Assembly: GCA_020723485.1 (NCBI GenBank)
Contig: DYIU01000001.1
Coordinates: 124,001 to 188,000, forward strand
Reading direction: 5' to 3'
Source: Acidimicrobium ferrooxidans
GTDB lineage: Bacteria > Actinomycetota > Geothermincolia > Fen-727 > Anoxymicrobiaceae
Length of the DNA stretch: 64,000 bases
The notes beneath the pieces are model-generated. The model was not told the origin of the DNA. It made no database searches and saw only the letters and a list, made by a program, of their open reading frames with translations. Position 1 is the first letter of the stretch. Each line of letters begins with the position of its first letter. Positions 1 to 8,959 of this stretch are shown here, piece by piece. Both the position numbers and the translations under genes were made by a program.

Positions 1-1
1 C

Positions 2-904
2 CTCTCCGAGCGGGGGGAGATATCAGAGCTCATCCTGCTGGGTGACATCCTGGACCTTTGGGTGAAGACCCCGGTCCCGGCACTCCGGAAGGCCCATCAT
101 TTGATCGAAGCACTCTCGCGCCTGGAGAACGTGGAGAAGATAATCTACGTCCCCGGCAACCACGACCACCAGATGTTCCTGGATGCGTTCCGCCTGGAGC
201 AGGACGTGCGCCTCATGCAGGGAGACCTCACAGCCCCGAAGTTCATGCCGGCGCGGCATTACGGCGAGACTGTCATCAGCGGGCTCGCCGACCCGGGTGC
301 GCGGCCGCGCTTCTCGATGACGTACCCTTTCCTTGTGCGCAGCGTCGGCGGCAGCGAAGTGGTCTTCGCTCACGGCCACCACCTCGATTTCTACGCGACG
401 TCACACGGGTGGGCACGAACGTTCTGGCTCGGCCGCCACATCATAAAGAAGCGGCGCCGGAAAGCCACGCTTCACGATATCGAGATGGCTAACATCCCCT
501 TCTGCGGGGCGATGTCCATGGCCCCCTGGGTCCCCGAGCTGGTCAACGAGGGGCTTCGCTACTACCGGATAATAAGCTTCTTCTCGAAGCTGTTCCGCTC
601 GGAGAGCCTGCAGGTGTCGCCCCTGCGCGACTCGCTCATAAGGGAGAACTACGAGGAGATATCCCAGCTGCTGCCCCAGCTAGGCCACCCGCGGCCGGCG
701 TGCTTCATCTACGGGCATACCCACCGGCCCGGGGTCGGCAGCCTCCCGGACAGCGGCGTTGTGATAGCCAACACCGGCTCCTGGACGCACGTGGAAGACG
801 ACGAAGTACCCACCCGTACCTGGGTGGAGCTGGATGGAGACGTGAAGCTCTACAGGCTCGCGCGCTCCGGCGCCGAACTGCTCGAGGCGGTGGCAGTCGA
901 ATGA
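2..904 (+). CDS. Calcineurin-like metallophosphoesterase (5' end outside window)
   Basis: The reading frame is open to the left edge, so the true start lies upstream; a GTG at 62 is internal because the frame before it encodes the canonical GDILDLW metal-binding motif. Further motifs in order are GNHDHQ, HGHH and GHTH, which together supply the two-metal site of calcineurin-type phosphoesterases. The overall motif order resembles UDP-2,3-diacylglucosamine hydrolase-like proteins, but the substrate cannot be read from the sequence. The stop overlaps the start of the next small gene (ATGA at 901-904), implying translational coupling. Confidence 0.88.
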   Translation, partial: LSERGEISELILLGDILDLWVKTPVPALRKAHHLIEALSRLENVEKIIYVPGNHDHQMFLDAFRLEQDVRLMQGDLTAPKFMPARHYGETVISGLADPGARPRFSMTYPFLVRSVGGSEVVFAHGHHLDFYATSHGWARTFWLGRHIIKKRRRKATLHDIEMANIPFCGAMSMAPWVPELVNEGLRYYRIISFFSKLFRSESLQVSPLRDSLIRENYEEISQLLPQLGHPRPACFIYGHTHRPGVGSLPDSGVVIANTGSWTHVEDDEVPTRTWVELDGDVKLYRLARSGAELLEAVAVE

Positions 905-1107
905 AGGAGAACGAAATGGAGTGCCCGAACCTGGGCAGGAACATGGAGTCCTGCACCTGCACCTACGAGCCGTGCAGCAGGAAGGGGAAGTGCTGCGAGT
1001 GCATCCAGTACCACCTGAAGAACCGCGAACTGCCAGCCTGCGCTTTCCCGCCCGAGGTGGAGCGCACGTACGACAGGAGCTTCGACCGCTTCAAGCAGTG
1101 CCGGTGA
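901..1107 (+). CDS. Small cysteine-rich protein (DUF6485-like)
   Basis: This 68-residue protein starts at an ATG that overlaps the upstream stop by four bases. It holds nine cysteines, in the clusters [11 protein letters not shown] and GKCCEC, then YHLKN and LPAC, and a last Cys next to the C-terminal Arg. The pattern CTCTYxxCxxxGxCCECIxYH looks like the small Cys-rich DUF6485 family, which I recall only as uncharacterised; the family name is tentative. The spacing suggests metal (zinc or iron-sulfur) binding, an inference. A later internal ATG at 916 is possible but has less coupling support. Confidence 0.72.
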   Translation: MKENEMECPNLGRNMESCTCTYEPCSRKGKCCECIQYHLKNRELPACAFPPEVERTYDRSFDRFKQCR

Positions 1108-1109
1108 GG

Positions 1110-1511
1110 TCAGGGCTGGACGCGCCGTATCCCTTCGAGGCGGTCGAAGTCGCGGTCGTAACTGTATATCTCGCCCAACCCTTTCTTCCTCATCAGGCTC
1201 GCGTTGTAGGCATCGGCGAACGACAGCCTGCCTGAAGCGTATAGTCCGAGCGCCTCGCGGAAGACGTCCTTGTTGTCGAGCTGAAGACCGCGAAGCTCGA
1301 CCAGGGGCAGGACCAGGGACGACACTCTTTCCCTCGGCATCGAGTAGTAGCTTTCAAGAGTGAACACGATCTCGAATATCACGAGGGAGCTCGTTGCGAC
1401 GCGTTCATCGTTGCCCTCGACCCTCTTTAAAAGGGCGAGGGCTCGCCGGGCTTTCCTCTCGTCGTCGGCGGTGAGGTAGCGCAGGAACACGTTGGTGTCA
1501 ATGAAGCGCAC
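1110..1511 (-). CDS. vapC: PIN-domain toxin, VapC type
   Basis: A 133-residue PIN-domain protein. The acidic residues expected for the Mg-dependent RNase centre are visible: D5 in FIDTN, E47 in IFEIVF, D100 in SFADAY and D119/D121 near the C-terminus. It follows the AbrB/MazE-like antitoxin gene by four bases on the same strand, the usual antitoxin-toxin order, so it is most likely the toxin of a type II module. The RNA target is unknown. Length is typical of VapC proteins. Confidence 0.87.
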   Translation of the reverse strand: MRFIDTNVFLRYLTADDERKARRALALLKRVEGNDERVATSSLVIFEIVFTLESYYSMPRERVSSLVLPLVELRGLQLDNKDVFREALGLYASGRLSFADAYNASLMRKKGLGEIYSYDRDFDRLEGIRRVQP

Positions 1512-1515
1512 GTTC

Positions 1516-1779
1516 TCAGCTCTCCCCGGCGGTCTCGTCGGCCACGCCTGCCTCGAACGCTTTCCGCGCCTTGCGGAAGTCCTCCGGACGGGAGCGGGGC
1601 GGTACGGAACCGTAGTTCGCCTCGAGCGAAGAGGGGAGCGGCACGACGACGACCTCGCCCCCGGTGACCCTGAAGCTCACCTGGTCACCGGGACCGATCC
1701 CCAGAAAATCCCTTATCTCTTTTGGCAGGGTTACCTGCGACTTGCTGGTCAGCTTCACGCGTTCGGCTCTTCGACCCAT
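1516..1779 (-). CDS. vapB: AbrB/MazE-like (SpoVT-AbrB fold) antitoxin
   Basis: An 87-residue protein whose first 50 residues carry the swapped-hairpin AbrB pattern: VKLTSKSQVTLPKEIR, then GIGPGDQVSFRV and a short VVVVPLP strand. The C-terminal 35 residues are charged and likely wrap the partner PIN toxin, whose gene starts four bases downstream. Proteins of this type bind their own promoter; three evenly spaced TGTAATAC repeats lie immediately upstream (1791-1839), supporting autoregulation. The start ATG is 11 bases from the first repeat. Confidence 0.87.
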   Translation of the reverse strand: MGRRAERVKLTSKSQVTLPKEIRDFLGIGPGDQVSFRVTGGEVVVVPLPSSLEANYGSVPPRSRPEDFRKARKAFEAGVADETAGES

Positions 1780-1790
1780 TTCCGCTCCAA

Positions 1791-1839
1791 TGTAATACTA
1801 TCCGTCATTGTAATACCATCGTATATTGTAATACATTAC
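1791..1839 (-). promoter_or_regulatory. Triple direct-repeat operator upstream of the vapB-like gene
   Basis: The octamer TGTAATAC occurs at 1791-1798, 1809-1816 and 1827-1834, exactly 18 bases apart. The outermost copy also forms an inverted repeat, GTAAT-AC-ATTAC, at 1828-1839. The stretch is markedly AT-rich in a GC-rich background and lies just upstream of the antitoxin start. Helically phased repeats of this kind fit cooperative binding by the AbrB-type antitoxin; binding is inferred. Confidence 0.6.
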
Positions 1840-1995
1840 GAGCGGTTTCGCTATCCGAATGAAACGCCGCGCCTTGGCCAAGGGGGCCCCGGCGCGACGC
1901 CTCTCCCGTTTTCAATGCCTGCCTCAGAAGCAGTGCAAGCTATGTGAGGATAGCAGACCAAGCAACGCGTGTCAAGTCAGGTTGCGGTCGTCTTT

Positions 1996-3771
1996 TCAAT
2001 CCTTGCCGAGGAAGAACGAATGCGGGTCGAACACCCTGGCGCTCCTCAGCTCGTCGAGGGTGGGCGGCTCCAGCTCGGCAAGGTCGTCTGCGACTGTGAG
2101 GTCCCACCCGCAGTTCTCCCGTATGGCCTCGAGCGCGGCCTGTCGGCCTCCCTCGTTCGGGAAGTAGCCGGTGAGCACGAGCTCTTCCCCGCGCTTCTCG
2201 AGCACTCCCCTTGTTGTGACCACCGCGGTGATGCGCGAACCCGGGCACGTGACGTAGGGCACTTTCTCCACGAGCCTGAACGGCAGGTGGTCTATCAGAA
2301 TGACGACCTCCCTTGCGCCGGCGGCCACGTCCGCGGCCCCGCCCGAGCCCACCAGGAAGAGGTCGAGCTCCGGGATGCACGTGGAGTTGATGTTGCCAAG
2401 GCGGTCAACCTGCCCGGCGCCGAGCGCCCCGATGCAGAGGTTGCTCTCAGCCCCCACCAGTGAGCCCAGCACGTCGTTGATGTCGGTGAGCATGCGGCAG
2501 TGAGGGAGGTTCCTCATGTTGAAGATGTACGGGTCGGCCGGCTGCGGACTGTATCCGTAGAACCCGACCTCGGCCATGAGGTCGGCGTCGTGGCCCTGCT
2601 CGCGCAGGTCGTAGCAGGCGAGCCAGGCGGCGAGGTTGGACGCCCCGACCCCTGCCAGGATGGTGCGGTACCCGGAGTCGAGGGCCTTCCGTTTTATGAC
2701 CCGGGCGCCGACGCTCACCATCATCTCTACCGGGTTGTACCCGGGACCGGGGTTCATGCCCGGGACGGCGTCAGCCAGCTCCGCGCGCCACGACTCCTGC
2801 GCGGATTTTCCCTGGAGGAACCACAGGCGTTCGTGCCCGAGCTTCGCGACATAGGCGTCATGGTCGGGACAGCCCCGTATCCACTCGTCCATCCACCCCT
2901 GCAGCGTCTCCGGGTCCTTCGACTTCGAGCGCAGGTCCATGCAGAACTCCCGGTCTACTTCGTAGCCGGTGAACTCGCGCTCGAGGCCGTAGTTCGACAT
3001 GCTGGCAGGATGCGAGCCGAACTGCGTCGGGCAGACTGCCCTGACCAGGTATGACGGGACCTTGACGAGGTGGCTGTAACGCTTGATGAACTCGTGGTCG
3101 ACCACCCTCTCGACGGTCACGATCACGCCTTCTTTCGAGGCGCGCGCCGAGCTCGCGGTCTCGGCGTAAGGTGGCGAGCAGACCACGTTGCCGGCGGGGT
3201 CCGCCGCCCAGCCGTGAAGGAACGAGATGTCCGGCCTGAGCGCGCGGACCATGCCCAGGCGGCCGCCGTCCGGCGTGTCCATCACGACGTAGTCTTCCGC
3301 GTTCTCCTCCTGCATGCTCGTCCCCATCACGGACGGCGCCGGAATCCACTCGAAGGCGAGCGCCCCGGCCAGCAGCCGCAGCGAGAACGAGAGGATGGTC
3401 CAGTTCTCCATCCGGACCGTGCCGTCCCGGTAGGCCTGCTGGAACACGGGGTTGGGCCCCGGCATCGGGTAGGAGTCACCGAAGAACGTCGCGATAGCCC
3501 TGGTCAGTATCCCGGCACAGAACATCGAGCTCATGTCGCCCGTGAAACCCAGCGCGCTCATGGTGAAGCCCGGGTCTGTGCCCCAGAAGCGCCTGGCCAG
3601 CTCGCGGTAGGCGGCGCACGGCCTGGCGAAGCTGTGGCCGAGGTGCAGGCGCATGCCGGGGCGAACGAACCTCTCCACCGCTTCCCCGAGCGGCATCACC
3701 TTGTCGGCGGTCAGGGCCGCCTCCGAAATGGCTACCTGCCTCTCCACGACGTCTTCGAACTCGCCGAACAT
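1996..3771 (-). CDS. Fused alpha/beta CoA-transferase (glutaconate CoA-transferase / IpdAB family)
   Basis: A 591-residue protein that joins an alpha-subunit-like half (about 1-310, with the motif GMRLHLGHSFARP and the HGWAADPAGN segment) to a beta-subunit-like half (about 340-591, with NPVEMMVSVGARVI, then GAGQVDRLGNINST and GSGGAADVA). In GctAB and IpdAB these are normally two polypeptides. The segment GAESN lies where family I enzymes carry the catalytic Glu, but I cannot confirm a transferase rather than a ring-opening hydrolase role. ATG start with GGAGG five bases upstream. It follows the GT4 gene by 15 bases and ends the minus-strand run. Confidence 0.82.
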   Translation of the reverse strand: MFGEFEDVVERQVAISEAALTADKVMPLGEAVERFVRPGMRLHLGHSFARPCAAYRELARRFWGTDPGFTMSALGFTGDMSSMFCAGILTRAIATFFGDSYPMPGPNPVFQQAYRDGTVRMENWTILSFSLRLLAGALAFEWIPAPSVMGTSMQEENAEDYVVMDTPDGGRLGMVRALRPDISFLHGWAADPAGNVVCSPPYAETASSARASKEGVIVTVERVVDHEFIKRYSHLVKVPSYLVRAVCPTQFGSHPASMSNYGLEREFTGYEVDREFCMDLRSKSKDPETLQGWMDEWIRGCPDHDAYVAKLGHERLWFLQGKSAQESWRAELADAVPGMNPGPGYNPVEMMVSVGARVIKRKALDSGYRTILAGVGASNLAAWLACYDLREQGHDADLMAEVGFYGYSPQPADPYIFNMRNLPHCRMLTDINDVLGSLVGAESNLCIGALGAGQVDRLGNINSTCIPELDLFLVGSGGAADVAAGAREVVILIDHLPFRLVEKVPYVTCPGSRITAVVTTRGVLEKRGEELVLTGYFPNEGGRQAALEAIRENCGWDLTVADDLAELEPPTLDELRSARVFDPHSFFLGKD

Positions 3772-3786
3772 GCATACCTCCAGATC

Positions 3787-5430
3787 TCAGGCCTTTTCGT
3801 ACAGTTTTACGAGGCGGCGCGCGAAAGCATCCCAGCTGAAGCGCTGCTGCACCACGCCGCGCATCTCGGCTCCCCTGGTCTTCAGGACCGCCTGGGGCAT
3901 CTCGAGCACGTCCCGGCAGGCCGCGGCGATGCGGAACACCATCTTCTCGGGTGTCCCAAGGAGAAACTTCTCGGACTCTTTCCCCCAGATCGCCTTCACG
4001 GGGTCCAGCGCGGTCTCGAGCCCGCTGTGGAACGACGCGACTGGCACGACGCCCGAGGCCATGGCCTCCGTCGCCACCAGCCCGAACGCCTCCTGCGCAA
4101 TTGACGGTATCAGCAAGGCCCTGGCGTGCGGCAGCAGATAGCGGTGCTCCTCGGGAGTCAGGTAGCCGGTGAAGACCACCGCGCCGCGCAGGTCAAGCGA
4201 GGCGCAGAGCCCGATGTAATCGTCCAACATGCCTTCCGCGGCCAGCTCCTCCAGGAAAGACATCGCGTGGGCGAAGGGCCTCTCGATTCTCGCGCAGTAT
4301 GCGGAATCGCCGTACTCGCAGAGCTGCTTGAACGCCTGTATGTCCCCTGCATCCAGGGCATCGAGCATGAGCTCGAGCATCCCGCGGAACTCGCCGAAGC
4401 CCACCACTACCAGCCTTGCCCCGGGGTGGTCCCTGAGGATGAGCGGGAGCGCCGGGAAGATGCACTGCACCCCCTTGGTCTCGAGCAGTTTGCCGAGGTA
4501 CATCACGAACGGGGAGCCGGACTCCGCCAGGCTCCTCGCGCTCACGTCGAGATCGGGATCGGGCATCCACTCCGGGTGCAGGCCGTTTATCCTGTTGACC
4601 TCGTGCTCGATCTGCTGCCGGTTGAGCTGTCTCAAGGGGAGGTCGGACGCCCGCCCGATGAAATCCCCCACCGTAACGCCCGTGGTCCTCTCCGTGACGG
4701 CGGAGAGCATCAGCTCCACCGACTCCCCCAGGCTCTCGTCCGTCATGTCGAAAAGGTCCGTGTCCACGCCCGGCGGGAAGAGTTGGACCCTCTCATCGAG
4801 GCCCTCGACGTGCTCCCCGAAGACCTCTTTCACCTGGGCCGCGGTGTGCTCGCTCGGAACCAGGACCGCCTCCGCCCCCGCGAGCCCCTCCGAGCCGTAC
4901 GGGAGGTACCGCGGGTCCTTCTTCACGGTGAACTCTATTGCCGAGCCGTGGACACTCACCACGTATGGGACGCCGGCTTCCTCTGCCACAGGGCGCACGA
5001 TGTACGGGAGCATAACGGCATGGTTTGCGTGTATGACCTCCGGGACGAACTGCCTTACGAGCCTGCGGAGGGCGCGCCGGTTGCTGTCGATGTAGGAATC
5101 CAGCTCCGAGGAGTCCAGCGCCGTGAACTCCTTGACCGTGAAGCCCGGGTAGCTGTCCATGACGTAAACGGGCAGGAGGCCCCCGATGTCGGGCTTGAAC
5201 ACCATACAGTTGCCCGGGTAGCCGGTTTCGGTCTCCCAGAGCAGGTGAGGGGTGACCGCCCCGTCCTCCTCGCGCAGGAAGGTGGTCACGAAGTCGAGCC
5301 TGGGATCATCGTCCTGGCACATCACCACGACGTGGTGCCCCTGGGCGCAGAGCGCCCGCGCCATCGATTGCACGTACTGGTTGCTGCCGGTCCCCCTGAG
5401 CAGGTACCCGTGGCAGATGAGTATCCGCAA
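3787..5430 (-). CDS. GT-B fold glycosyltransferase, family 4
   Basis: A 547-residue protein with an N-terminal Rossmann half (GYLLRGTGSNQYVQSMA, IHANHAVMLPY, SVHGSAIEFT) and a C-terminal donor-binding half (MYLGKLLETKG, VVVGFGEF, then the E-x7-E-like EAFGLVATEAMASG). It is longer than usual (about 380-420) because of an extra helical stretch between the two halves, roughly residues 220-290, and another around 370-410. Donor and acceptor are unknown. The start is a TTG supported by GGAGGAC upstream. Confidence 0.87.
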   Translation of the reverse strand: MRILICHGYLLRGTGSNQYVQSMARALCAQGHHVVVMCQDDDPRLDFVTTFLREEDGAVTPHLLWETETGYPGNCMVFKPDIGGLLPVYVMDSYPGFTVKEFTALDSSELDSYIDSNRRALRRLVRQFVPEVIHANHAVMLPYIVRPVAEEAGVPYVVSVHGSAIEFTVKKDPRYLPYGSEGLAGAEAVLVPSEHTAAQVKEVFGEHVEGLDERVQLFPPGVDTDLFDMTDESLGESVELMLSAVTERTTGVTVGDFIGRASDLPLRQLNRQQIEHEVNRINGLHPEWMPDPDLDVSARSLAESGSPFVMYLGKLLETKGVQCIFPALPLILRDHPGARLVVVGFGEFRGMLELMLDALDAGDIQAFKQLCEYGDSAYCARIERPFAHAMSFLEELAAEGMLDDYIGLCASLDLRGAVVFTGYLTPEEHRYLLPHARALLIPSIAQEAFGLVATEAMASGVVPVASFHSGLETALDPVKAIWGKESEKFLLGTPEKMVFRIAAACRDVLEMPQAVLKTRGAEMRGVVQQRFSWDAFARRLVKLYEKA

Positions 5431-5457
5431 GCGTCCTCCACGAGATGTCGGCCGTAC

Positions 5458-6339
5458 CTAGTCTACTATACTGACCAGCCGCCTCGCGTTCTCGAAGAAG
5501 ACCGCCCGGTTGAACTCCTCGCCGAGGTCCAGGGACAGCACGCCCTCCACGCATGCCCCGTACTCGTACGGGATGTTGGGGTAGTCGCTCCCGAAGAGTA
5601 TCCTGTCGGATATCTCGAGGACGGCCTCCAGGTCGTAGCGGTAAGGGAGCTCTATCGGGGGGAAATCCCCCCTGGCGATGAGCCGGTCCATCAGGCCCGG
5701 GTCGATGAAGTTGACCGAAGTATCCAGGTAGAGGTTGGGGTACTCCCGCGCCATGGCGAAGAACCGGTCGAACTCGAACGCTCCCATGTGGGCCACCACC
5801 ACCTTCATCTCCGGGAACATCCTCATCACCGGCTCGAAGTTGTCGGCCCCCACGTACTTGTTGGCGACCGGCGCGGTCCCGGCGTGCGCGGCGAGTATCT
5901 TCCCCCGCTCGACAAGCAGCCGGTAGACCGGGAACATGCGCTCGTCCGCCGGGTAGAAGTCGCTCACCAGAGGCTGTATCTTGATGCCCAGGAAGCCGTG
6001 ACGGTCGAACAGCTCCTCCAGCATCTCCACGTTGCCCTCGTCCTCCGGGAACACCGTCGCGAACGGCAGGGCCGCCGGGCAGGCCCGGGCGAACCCGGCG
6101 GTCCACCGGTTCAGCCCCGCGGCGATCCCGGCGCGGTGCGCGTAGTTGTAGACAGCGAAACGCTCGACGCCGAAGCCCGTTAGTGTCGCGGCCAGGCCTT
6201 CGATCGGAGCCCTGTACTTTATAAGCCAGCTCCTGTCGGTGAACCACTTCCAGATGGAGTCGAACATGCGCTCGGGGAAGAAGTGGGTATGCATGTCGAT
6301 GAGGCGGCCCTCGAGGTACGGGGGGAGGGGCTTATCCAT
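5458..6339 (-). CDS. TIM-barrel metal-dependent amidohydrolase (COG2159 type)
   Basis: A 293-residue protein with the N-terminal metal ligand motif DMHTHFFP (HxH), a mid-protein AAHAGTAP, VVAHMGAFE with the predicted metal-ligand His, and the C-terminal LFGSDYPNIPYEYG with the catalytic Asp. This arrangement fits the amidohydrolase-2 group that includes decarboxylases and lactone hydrolases; the substrate is not identifiable. Its ATG overlaps the znuB-like stop by eight bases, so it is translationally linked to the transporter, although a functional link is not evident. Confidence 0.85.
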   Translation of the reverse strand: MDKPLPPYLEGRLIDMHTHFFPERMFDSIWKWFTDRSWLIKYRAPIEGLAATLTGFGVERFAVYNYAHRAGIAAGLNRWTAGFARACPAALPFATVFPEDEGNVEMLEELFDRHGFLGIKIQPLVSDFYPADERMFPVYRLLVERGKILAAHAGTAPVANKYVGADNFEPVMRMFPEMKVVVAHMGAFEFDRFFAMAREYPNLYLDTSVNFIDPGLMDRLIARGDFPPIELPYRYDLEAVLEISDRILFGSDYPNIPYEYGACVEGVLSLDLGEEFNRAVFFENARRLVSIVD

Positions 6340-7177
6340 CCCTGTCCCCGGCCGCCGTCCTCCTGCCGAGCAGCCTCTGCATGTAGGCGCGCCTCGGTGA
6401 GAGCGCGACGCCGGCCAGGAAGAACGCGAACATCACCATCACTATCATCGCCCCGCTTGCGACGTCGAACCCGAAAGACAGGAACAGGCCGCCCGCTATG
6501 GAGGCGAGGCCGACGAACAGCGAGACCAGCAGCACGCCGCGGTAGTTACGCGAGAGCTGCAGCCCGGTGGCGCCCGGTATGACTATGAGCGCCGACACCA
6601 GGATGATGCCGACCAGCTTGATGGCGACCACGATGGTGAGCGCCATGGTGATGAGGAGCCCGTAGTACACGAACCTCACCGGGACGCCGCTCGCGGTCGC
6701 GGTCTCCTCGTCGAACGAGAAGAACAGCAGCTCCTTGAAGAACAGGACGAGGAACGCGACGGCGAAGAGCGTCATCGCCGCGAGTATCACGACGTCCGTC
6801 CAGCTCATCGCAAGGATGCTGCCGAACAGGTAGCTCAGGAGGTCCTGGTTGTACGCGTTGGCGAGCCTTATGAGAAGGACGCCGAGTGCCATGGACGCGG
6901 AGAACAGTATCCCGATGACCGCGTCCTCGTGGAGCCTTCCCTTGCGTGAGAACCAGCCGATGCCCGTGGCTACAAGCACGCAGAACCCGCCGGCCGTCAC
7001 TATCGGGTTCACACCGGCGGCGATGCCAATCGCAACACCGCCGAAGGCGGCGTGTGAAATGCCCATGCCGGCGAATGCCAGCCTCCGGACGATGACGAAG
7101 AACGAAAGGATGGAGCAGGTGGCCGCGATGAGCAGGCCCCCGATGAGCGCCCTCTGCCCGAACTCGTACGCGAGCAT
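6332..7177 (-). CDS. znuB: Zinc/manganese ABC transporter permease, ZnuB family
   Basis: The 281-residue product starts at ATG 7177, which overlaps the ATPase stop as TGATG; the longer open frame upstream is a shadow of that ATPase gene. About eight hydrophobic helices are visible, beginning YEFGQRALIGGLL and ending VMVMFAFFLAGVAL, with the family segments LAFAGMGISHAAFGG and IPGATGLQLS. Together with the adjacent binding lipoprotein and ATPase it forms a complete ABC-3 class metal importer. Zn versus Mn preference cannot be decided from the permease. Confidence 0.92.
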   Translation of the reverse strand: MLAYEFGQRALIGGLLIAATCSILSFFVIVRRLAFAGMGISHAAFGGVAIGIAAGVNPIVTAGGFCVLVATGIGWFSRKGRLHEDAVIGILFSASMALGVLLIRLANAYNQDLLSYLFGSILAMSWTDVVILAAMTLFAVAFLVLFFKELLFFSFDEETATASGVPVRFVYYGLLITMALTIVVAIKLVGIILVSALIVIPGATGLQLSRNYRGVLLVSLFVGLASIAGGLFLSFGFDVASGAMIVMVMFAFFLAGVALSPRRAYMQRLLGRRTAAGDRDG

Positions 7178-8004
7178 CAGCCCCCGCCCCCTTCCCGACC
7201 GGGATGGTGCGCCCCCGACCCGACAAGGAAGTCGAACTCGCAGCGGTAGGCGTCCTTCAGGCGCTCCGAGCCCAGCACCTCCTGCGGCTTGCCGTGGAGG
7301 TGCATGCTGCGGTTGATGCATATCAGCTCGTCCGCGAAGCGCGCCAGGACGTTGACGTCGTGAGAGACGAATATCACCGAGAGCCCGAGGCTCCCCTTGA
7401 GCTCCGTGAGGAGCTCCATGAACTGGTCCTGCGCCGGCAGGTCGAGCCCCGAGGTCGGCTCGTCCAGCAGCAGGATCCTGGTCTCCATGCACAGGGCCCG
7501 CGCAAGGAACGCGCGCTTCTGCTGCCCGCCCGAGAGCTCGCCGATGAGGCGCTGCTCGAGGCCCTCGAGCCCGACCATCCTGATGCTGTCGAGCACGGCC
7601 TCCCTGTCTTTTTTCCTGGCGAAACGGAAGGTCCCGATGCAGCATATCCGGCCCATCATCACCACGTCGTAGACCGACACCGGGAAGATGGGGTCGAACA
7701 GCACGTTCTGGGGCACGTAGCCGATGTGGTGCAGCTCGTGCTTGAGCTCTCCGGGGCTCATCCCCATCACGCACACGGTGCCGCGGTCCGGTTTTACGAG
7801 CCCCAGTATCACCCTGAGGAGCGTCGTCTTCCCGGCGCCGTTCGGGCCGATGACGCCGACGAACATGCTCTCGTCCAGGGAGAACGTGATGTCCTCGAGG
7901 ACCGTCTGGCCGCCCAGGCTGACCCAGACGTCGGAGAGCTCGATGAGGGTCCGAGGCCCTCCCGCGCCGCTGAAGAAGTCCGCAACCCTGCAGGCCCGGC
8001 TCAT
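7177..8004 (-). CDS. znuC: Zinc/manganese ABC transporter ATP-binding protein, ZnuC family
   Basis: A 275-residue ABC ATPase with Walker A GPNGAGKTT, Q-loop YVPQN, signature LSGGQQKR, Walker B ILLLDEPTSGLD and the switch HDVN. The ATG at 8004 overlaps the binding-protein stop as ATGA, and the stop overlaps the permease start, so the three genes are translationally coupled. A more internal start near the ELSDVWVSLGG strand is possible, as the first 18 residues do not look like part of the nucleotide-binding domain. Confidence 0.93.
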   Translation of the reverse strand: MSRACRVADFFSGAGGPRTLIELSDVWVSLGGQTVLEDITFSLDESMFVGVIGPNGAGKTTLLRVILGLVKPDRGTVCVMGMSPGELKHELHHIGYVPQNVLFDPIFPVSVYDVVMMGRICCIGTFRFARKKDREAVLDSIRMVGLEGLEQRLIGELSGGQQKRAFLARALCMETRILLLDEPTSGLDLPAQDQFMELLTELKGSLGLSVIFVSHDVNVLARFADELICINRSMHLHGKPQEVLGSERLKDAYRCEFDFLVGSGAHHPGREGGGG

Positions 8005-8954
8005 CTCATGGCCTCCTCCATCACCGAGGCGTCGTGCTGCATCATCTTTACATAGGTGCTGACCTCGGGCGATTCCGGGTCGCCCAGCGGGTCCAGCGTG
8101 AGCACCCGGGCGCCGGACTCCTCGGCGATCGCTTCCGCGGCGCGCGGGCTGAACTGCGGCTCGGCGAACACGACCTTTATGCCCCGCCCTTTTATCTCGT
8201 CCACGAGCTCTCTTACCTGTTTGCCCGAGGGCTCCTTCCCCGGAAGCTCCTCTACGACCCCGGCCTGGTCCAGGCCGTACCGCCTGGCTAAGTAGGTCCA
8301 GGCAGGGTGCAGGGCGACGAAGCTCCTGCTCGAGAAGGCGGAGGTCCGGGACGCGAGCTCGGCGTCGAGCGCGGCGAGCTTCTCCTTGTAGGCGGCCGCG
8401 TTGGCCTTATACGTGGCGCGGTTGCCCGGGTCCGCCCTGGCGAAACCGTCCGCGATGGCATCCACCTGGTATGACGCGAGCGTCGGGTCGAGCCAGACGT
8501 GCGGGTCGTATGGGCCGGTGAGGTCCGTGTCGCCCCCGTAATCCCCCGCTCTTATCAGGCGGTCGTGCGGCACGGCGTCTGCGGCCTTGACCTCGACCAG
8601 GTCTTCATTGCCCACTTTACCGACCACGTCCGAAGCCCAGGATTCAAGCTCGAGCCCGTTCATCACGAAGACCCCGGCCTCGGACAGGAAGGCGAACTGC
8701 CCGGCGGTGGGCTCGAAGTTGTGGGGACTCGCACCCGGCGGAATCAGGGTCTCCACCTCGACCAGGTCCCCTCCCACCTCGCGCGCGAAGTCCGCCAGAG
8801 GGACCGTGGTCACGGCGACCTTCATCCGCCCTGACGGCGAAGGCTGGCCGCAGCCCGACACGAGCACGACCGCCAGGGCCGCTGTAAAGAGAAACGCGGC
8901 GGTGAGTGCCTTGGTTGCCGGCCGGCAGCCGGCGCGACGTCCAGAGCAGCGCAA
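8001..8954 (-). CDS. znuA: Zinc/manganese-binding lipoprotein of ABC transporter, ZnuA family
   Basis: A 317-residue cluster A-I solute-binding protein with a signal peptide and lipobox LVSGC near residue 34. Metal ligand motifs are SPHNFEP, DPHVWLDP, ALHPAW and a C-terminal acidic LDPLGDPE. The His-rich loop of many ZnuA proteins is absent; a short Gly-Asp stretch (GGDTD) occupies that region. The start codon is TTG, five bases downstream of an 11-base G run that must act as the ribosome binding site. First gene of znuA-znuC-znuB and 25 bases after the cyclophilin gene. Confidence 0.9.
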   Translation of the reverse strand: MRCSGRRAGCRPATKALTAAFLFTAALAVVLVSGCGQPSPSGRMKVAVTTVPLADFAREVGGDLVEVETLIPPGASPHNFEPTAGQFAFLSEAGVFVMNGLELESWASDVVGKVGNEDLVEVKAADAVPHDRLIRAGDYGGDTDLTGPYDPHVWLDPTLASYQVDAIADGFARADPGNRATYKANAAAYKEKLAALDAELASRTSAFSSRSFVALHPAWTYLARRYGLDQAGVVEELPGKEPSGKQVRELVDEIKGRGIKVVFAEPQFSPRAAEAIAEESGARVLTLDPLGDPESPEVSTYVKMMQHDASVMEEAMR

Positions 8955-8959
8955 GCTTA

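Noticed and set aside
4126-6183. 685-codon plus-strand open frame opposite the GT4 and amidohydrolase genes
   Set aside because: It lacks any recognisable motif, is rich in Arg/His/Val as expected from the complement of GC-rich coding DNA, and both opposite genes show full family motifs.
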